64,000 nt of DNA, taken from assembly GCA_018819515.1 (NCBI GenBank), contig JAHJPX010000012.1:11826-75825 (forward strand), written 5' to 3'. Shown one piece after another: positions 61,569-64,000 of the stretch; within the stretch, counting starts at the first letter, position 1, and every line of letters starts with the position of its first letter. The translations under genes were made by a program, and so were the position numbers. Source of the DNA: Gammaproteobacteria bacterium. GTDB lineage: Bacteria > Pseudomonadota > Gammaproteobacteria > Burkholderiales > Rhodocyclaceae. The notes under the pieces were generated by a model that was not told the origin of the DNA, did not search any database, and saw nothing but the letters and a program-made list of their open reading frames with translations.

Positions 61569-62537
61569 TTACATCCAACCCTTTTCCTTGTAGTACTTCA
61601 CTGCGCCTTCGTGCAACGGCGCGGACAGACCATTCTTGATCATGTCCTTCGGATCGAGGTGGGTAAAAGCCGGATGCAGCTTTTTGAAGTCGTCGAAGTT
61701 CTCGAACACCGACTTCACCAGCAAATAGACGACATCCGCCGAAACTTTGCTGGAAGTGACGAAGCTCGCCACCACACCGAAGGTCGCCACCGAATCCGGA
61801 TTGTTCGCATACAGACCACCGGGGATGACCGCCTTCGCATAATAGGGATGCTCGGCCACAAGCTTGTCGACTATCGGCCCGGTAACGTTCACCAGTTGCG
61901 CCGCGCATGTCGTGGTCGGATCCTGGATATTGGCGGCCGGATGGCCGACGACGTAAACGAACGCGTCGATCTTGTTGTCGCACAGGGCGGCGCCATGCTC
62001 GTCGGGCTTGAGTTCGGAAGCCAGCGAAAGATCGGAAGTCTTCATGCCTTCCGCCGCCATCAGCACTTCCATCGTCGCACGCTGGCCCGAACCCGGGTTG
62101 CCGATATTGACGCGCTTGCCCTTCAAGTCCGCAAAGCTCTTGATACCCGCGTCCTTGCGCGCCACGAGCGTCATCGGCTCGGGGTGAATCGAGAACACGG
62201 CACGCAAATCGCCAACCGCGCCATCCTTGAACTGCACCATCCCCTTGACCGCGTTGTACTGAACGTCCGACTGGGCGACGCCAAAGTCGAGCTCACCGGC
62301 CTTGATGGTATTGATGTTGTACACGGAGCCGCCGGTACTCTCGACCGAGCAACGGATGCCATGCTTCGCACGGTCCTTGTTCATCAACCGGCAGATCGCA
62401 CCGCCCGCGGCGTAATACACGCCCGTAACGCCACCGGTCCCGATGGTGACGAACTTCGTCTCGGCGGCTTGCACCGACGGACAAACGGCTGCGGCACCCA
62501 TCGCCAGCATTGCTCCAATAGCAACGAACCTTTTCAT
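61569..62537 (-). CDS. TAXI family TRAP transporter solute-binding protein
   Basis: 322 residues. Signal peptide MKRFVAIGAMLAMGAAAVCP, then FVTIGTGGVTGVYYAAGGAI, GVAQSDVQYNAVKG and VNIGNPGSGQRATMEVLMAA. The start ATG 62537 has AAGGAGG six bases upstream; the ATG at 62543 would sit directly on it. Captures the ligand in the periplasm for the TRAP permease. Confidence 0.95.
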   Translation of the reverse strand: MKRFVAIGAMLAMGAAAVCPSVQAAETKFVTIGTGGVTGVYYAAGGAICRLMNKDRAKHGIRCSVESTGGSVYNINTIKAGELDFGVAQSDVQYNAVKGMVQFKDGAVGDLRAVFSIHPEPMTLVARKDAGIKSFADLKGKRVNIGNPGSGQRATMEVLMAAEGMKTSDLSLASELKPDEHGAALCDNKIDAFVYVVGHPAANIQDPTTTCAAQLVNVTGPIVDKLVAEHPYYAKAVIPGGLYANNPDSVATFGVVASFVTSSKVSADVVYLLVKSVFENFDDFKKLHPAFTHLDPKDMIKNGLSAPLHEGAVKYYKEKGWM

Positions 62538-62681
62538 GCTCATCCTCCTTCTTAGGGTTGAAACGGTGCTGCAAGAATGCGTTTCAAGGATACAGTCTGA
62601 AACGCAAGTGAAAAAGCGGAGAGGAAATAGTTCCCGGTGCGGAGCGCACGCGGTAGTTACGCATGGCACATAGCATAACCC

Positions 62682-62713
62682 AAAAACGAAAACGGCCCTC
62701 CGATTGGAGAGCC
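62682..62713 (-). terminator. Intrinsic terminator after tRNA-Phe
   Basis: On the minus strand GGCTCTCC-AATC-GGAGGGCC (one G-T pair) followed by TTTTCGTTTTT, just after the tRNA 3' end. Confidence 0.85.
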
Positions 62714-62723
62714 GCTTGAATGC

Positions 62724-62799
<76 letters not shown>

Positions 62800-62887
62800 G
62801 GAAGGTCGCGAATTATAGCGAGTTCCATCGGCTTGGGGAGAAAATGTGGCCCGCCGAAAGCGCTACAGGCGGGTCCGGCGGCATATC

Positions 62888-63172
62888 TCAGGCGACAAGA
62901 AGGCGCCTGGTCCAGGCGAGCGCGATCGACAACCAAAGGAGCAGAAAGAAGGCGATGAACGGAACATGCCGATCGAGAATCACCTTCGGCATCGCGATCC
63001 GCACGACCCTTACCGCCGGGCTGGCGACGACGCGAAGCAACTGAAAGACCGGATTGGTATCGCGCCGGGAACCGGCCAGAAACCCGACGACACCTTGACC
63101 GAGCAGCGACCAAAGCGCCACGTCGACCAGCGCCTTGAACACGCTGAGAAGGAAGATTCCGGAGTCGACCAT
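62888..63172 (-). CDS. YggT-like small integral membrane protein
   Basis: 94 residues with two to three helices. The part NPVFQLLRVVASPAVRVVRI, then the final helix FIAFFLLLWLSIALAWT, resembles the second half of YggT-type proteins (amphipathic 'P..PIR..P' then a helix). Divergent from the TPR gene, with a 37-base gap. Assignment to YggT is tentative. Confidence 0.6.
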   Translation of the reverse strand: MVDSGIFLLSVFKALVDVALWSLLGQGVVGFLAGSRRDTNPVFQLLRVVASPAVRVVRIAMPKVILDRHVPFIAFFLLLWLSIALAWTRRLLVA

Positions 63173-63209
63173 GCTATCGTTTTGGCAATTCGCTTCGCGG
63201 TAACGGTCT

Positions 63210-63800
63210 ATGGATTTCGAACATTGGCGACATTATGCCCGTGGCTGGCTGTTGCATTTCTTCGGCCGGGACGATGCGGCGTTCGACGCGTACGCCGAGG
63301 CATTCCGCCTGCGACCGGACGATGTTCAGGCGGCACGGCATCTCGGCTTCATCGCCGCCCGGCAGGCGCACTTGCAGGTCGCCGAGAAGTGGTTGCACGA
63401 TGCCACGCGGCTGGCGCCGGACGATGCCGACTCGCATTTCAATCTGGGTTTCGTTCGCGAGAAGCTGGGTAATTCGCGCATGGCCATTGAATCCTTCGCC
63501 GCAGCGGTGCGCCTGAACCCAAAGCTCGATCGGGCGTGGTACGGGATGGGACTCGCCCACGCAAGCCTTGGCGAGCATGCGGAAGCCGCCACGGCGTTCA
63601 ACGAAGCGGCCGCACTACAGCCACTGCACGGCGAAGCGCTCTACCAGCTCGGCATGGCGCGACAACACGCCGGCGATAGCGACGGTGTGGAGGCGATTGT
63701 CCTGCGCCTCGCACGTTTCGATTCACCCCGGGCCCGCAAGCTGATCGACGATGCCGAACGCGCGGATCTCCTGCATTTGCTCGACCGGTTGTCACCCTAG
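63210..63800 (+). CDS. TPR repeat protein
   Basis: 196 residues with about four tetratricopeptide repeats: DAAFDAYAEAFRLRPDDVQA, DSHFNLGFVREKLGNSRMAI and AWYGMGLAHASLGEHAEAAT, then LYQLGMARQHAGDS. Protein-protein interaction scaffold, cytoplasmic by lack of a signal. Partner unknown. Confidence 0.85.
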   Translation: MDFEHWRHYARGWLLHFFGRDDAAFDAYAEAFRLRPDDVQAARHLGFIAARQAHLQVAEKWLHDATRLAPDDADSHFNLGFVREKLGNSRMAIESFAAAVRLNPKLDRAWYGMGLAHASLGEHAEAATAFNEAAALQPLHGEALYQLGMARQHAGDSDGVEAIVLRLARFDSPRARKLIDDAERADLLHLLDRLSP

Positions 63801-63812
63801 CCTGCGCCGCTC

Positions 63813-63836
63813 GGCGTATCGCCACGGCTGACTTTT
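63813..63836 (-). repeat. Short dispersed hairpin repeat after the TPR gene
   Basis: GGCG-TATC-GCCACGGCTGACTTTT, 12 bases after the stop. Confidence 0.85.
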
Positions 63837-63864
63837 CACTTCTACCACCGCTGATCAAAAAAAA

Positions 63865-64000
63865 GGTTCTTCACCGAACTCCGTGAACTGAAAGAGGCCA
63901 AGCGGCCGTCACTGTTATCTTGGTGTTGCGAGGCATCAAGGAACAGGAGGACGACCGTTGGCCCAAGGGGAGTGTATTGCCCGGCTGGGAGGCTGGGAAG
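63865..64000 (+). mobile_element. Possible left end of an insertion sequence (cut by right edge)
   Basis: Begins GGTTCTTCACCGAACTCCGT, which has a TTCAC...GTGAA palindrome; about 95 bases later a TTG (63958) preceded by AGGAGG opens a frame MAQGECIARLGGWE that runs off the window. The layout (terminal repeat-like end, then a short lead to an ORF) is like that of an IS; the ORF resembles none of the housekeeping genes. Only the first 14 codons are visible. Confidence 0.3.
63958..64000 (+). CDS. Start of an unidentified CDS (off right edge)
   Basis: TTG start with AGGAGG seven bases upstream; 14 codons visible. Too short to assign; transposase is a guess from the IS-like left flank. Confidence 0.3.
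   Translation, partial: MAQGECIARLGGWE

Overview
The window is a chromosomal segment of a high-GC betaproteobacterium. The gene orders hemA-prfA-prmC, permease-hda-HAD-pcnB-folK-panBCD, dedA-purN-rsmB, and the aceK/icd divergence are typical of this class. The paired cyanophycin-synthetase genes with an ABC/DUF1854 partner, and the orphan FlaG, would fit the Rhodocyclales/Nitrosomonadales, but the sequence alone does not fix the genus. There is no prophage, CRISPR array or rRNA; one tRNA (Phe-GAA) is present.

Layout. 1-2.7 kb: coaBC (cut by the left edge), flaG, radC, rpmB-rpmG. 2.8-8.1 kb: a tightly overlapping minus-strand operon dedA-purN-DUF3108-rsmB-PLD-mscS. 8.2-11 kb: mutL-miaA. 11-12.3 kb: small accessory genes. 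12.3-20 kb: purM, then the long plus-strand run AI-2E permease-hda-HAD-pcnB-folK-panB-panC-panD. 20-29.2 kb: small DUF genes, then the cyanophycin locus (ABC transporter and DUF1854 on minus; two cyanophycin-synthetase-type ligases on plus). 29.2-32 kb: accessory pocket with a nucleotidyltransferase, tiny ORFs, a YkgJ-like protein and a lower-GC lipoprotein flanked by copies of the 3' end of an rluE-type gene. 32-39.7 kb: rluE, aceK, icd, cspA, clpS-clpA, TonB-like. 39.7-43 kb: HNH, YgiQ-like radical SAM, TusE/DsrC. 43.1-51 kb: a MalT/LAL-type LuxR regulator followed by three lipoproteins with repeat or propeller domains. 51.2-54.6 kb: prmC, prfA, hemA on minus. 54.6-62.5 kb: Gly-zipper lipoprotein, an SNase-like protein, and a minus-strand unit of ADP-forming acyl-CoA ligase, enoyl-CoA hydratase, fused TRAP permease and TAXI binding protein. 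62.7-64 kb: tRNA-Phe, YggT-like protein, TPR protein, and possibly the left end of an insertion sequence.

The most unusual signal is a family of about 22 short dispersed repeats: AAAAGTCAGCC followed by a GTGGCG-NNA-CGCCAC hairpin. They lie both between genes and inside open reading frames. In-frame copies are found in coaBC, mutL (two), pcnB, the DUF192 gene, the cyanophycin ABC transporter, the YgiQ gene and prmC (two), and one copy supplies the stop codon of rluE. Five of the six reading frames through the element are open, and all in-gene copies use one of them. Two larger composite copies carry extra hairpins; one of these adds about 33 residues to MutL. A separate ~75 bp hairpin element occurs three times, next to rsmB, mutL and prfA. 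Other points of interest are a likely ATT start codon, a palindromic operator candidate between the LuxR regulator and its lipoprotein genes, and a cyanophycin-synthetase homologue without its C-terminal domain.
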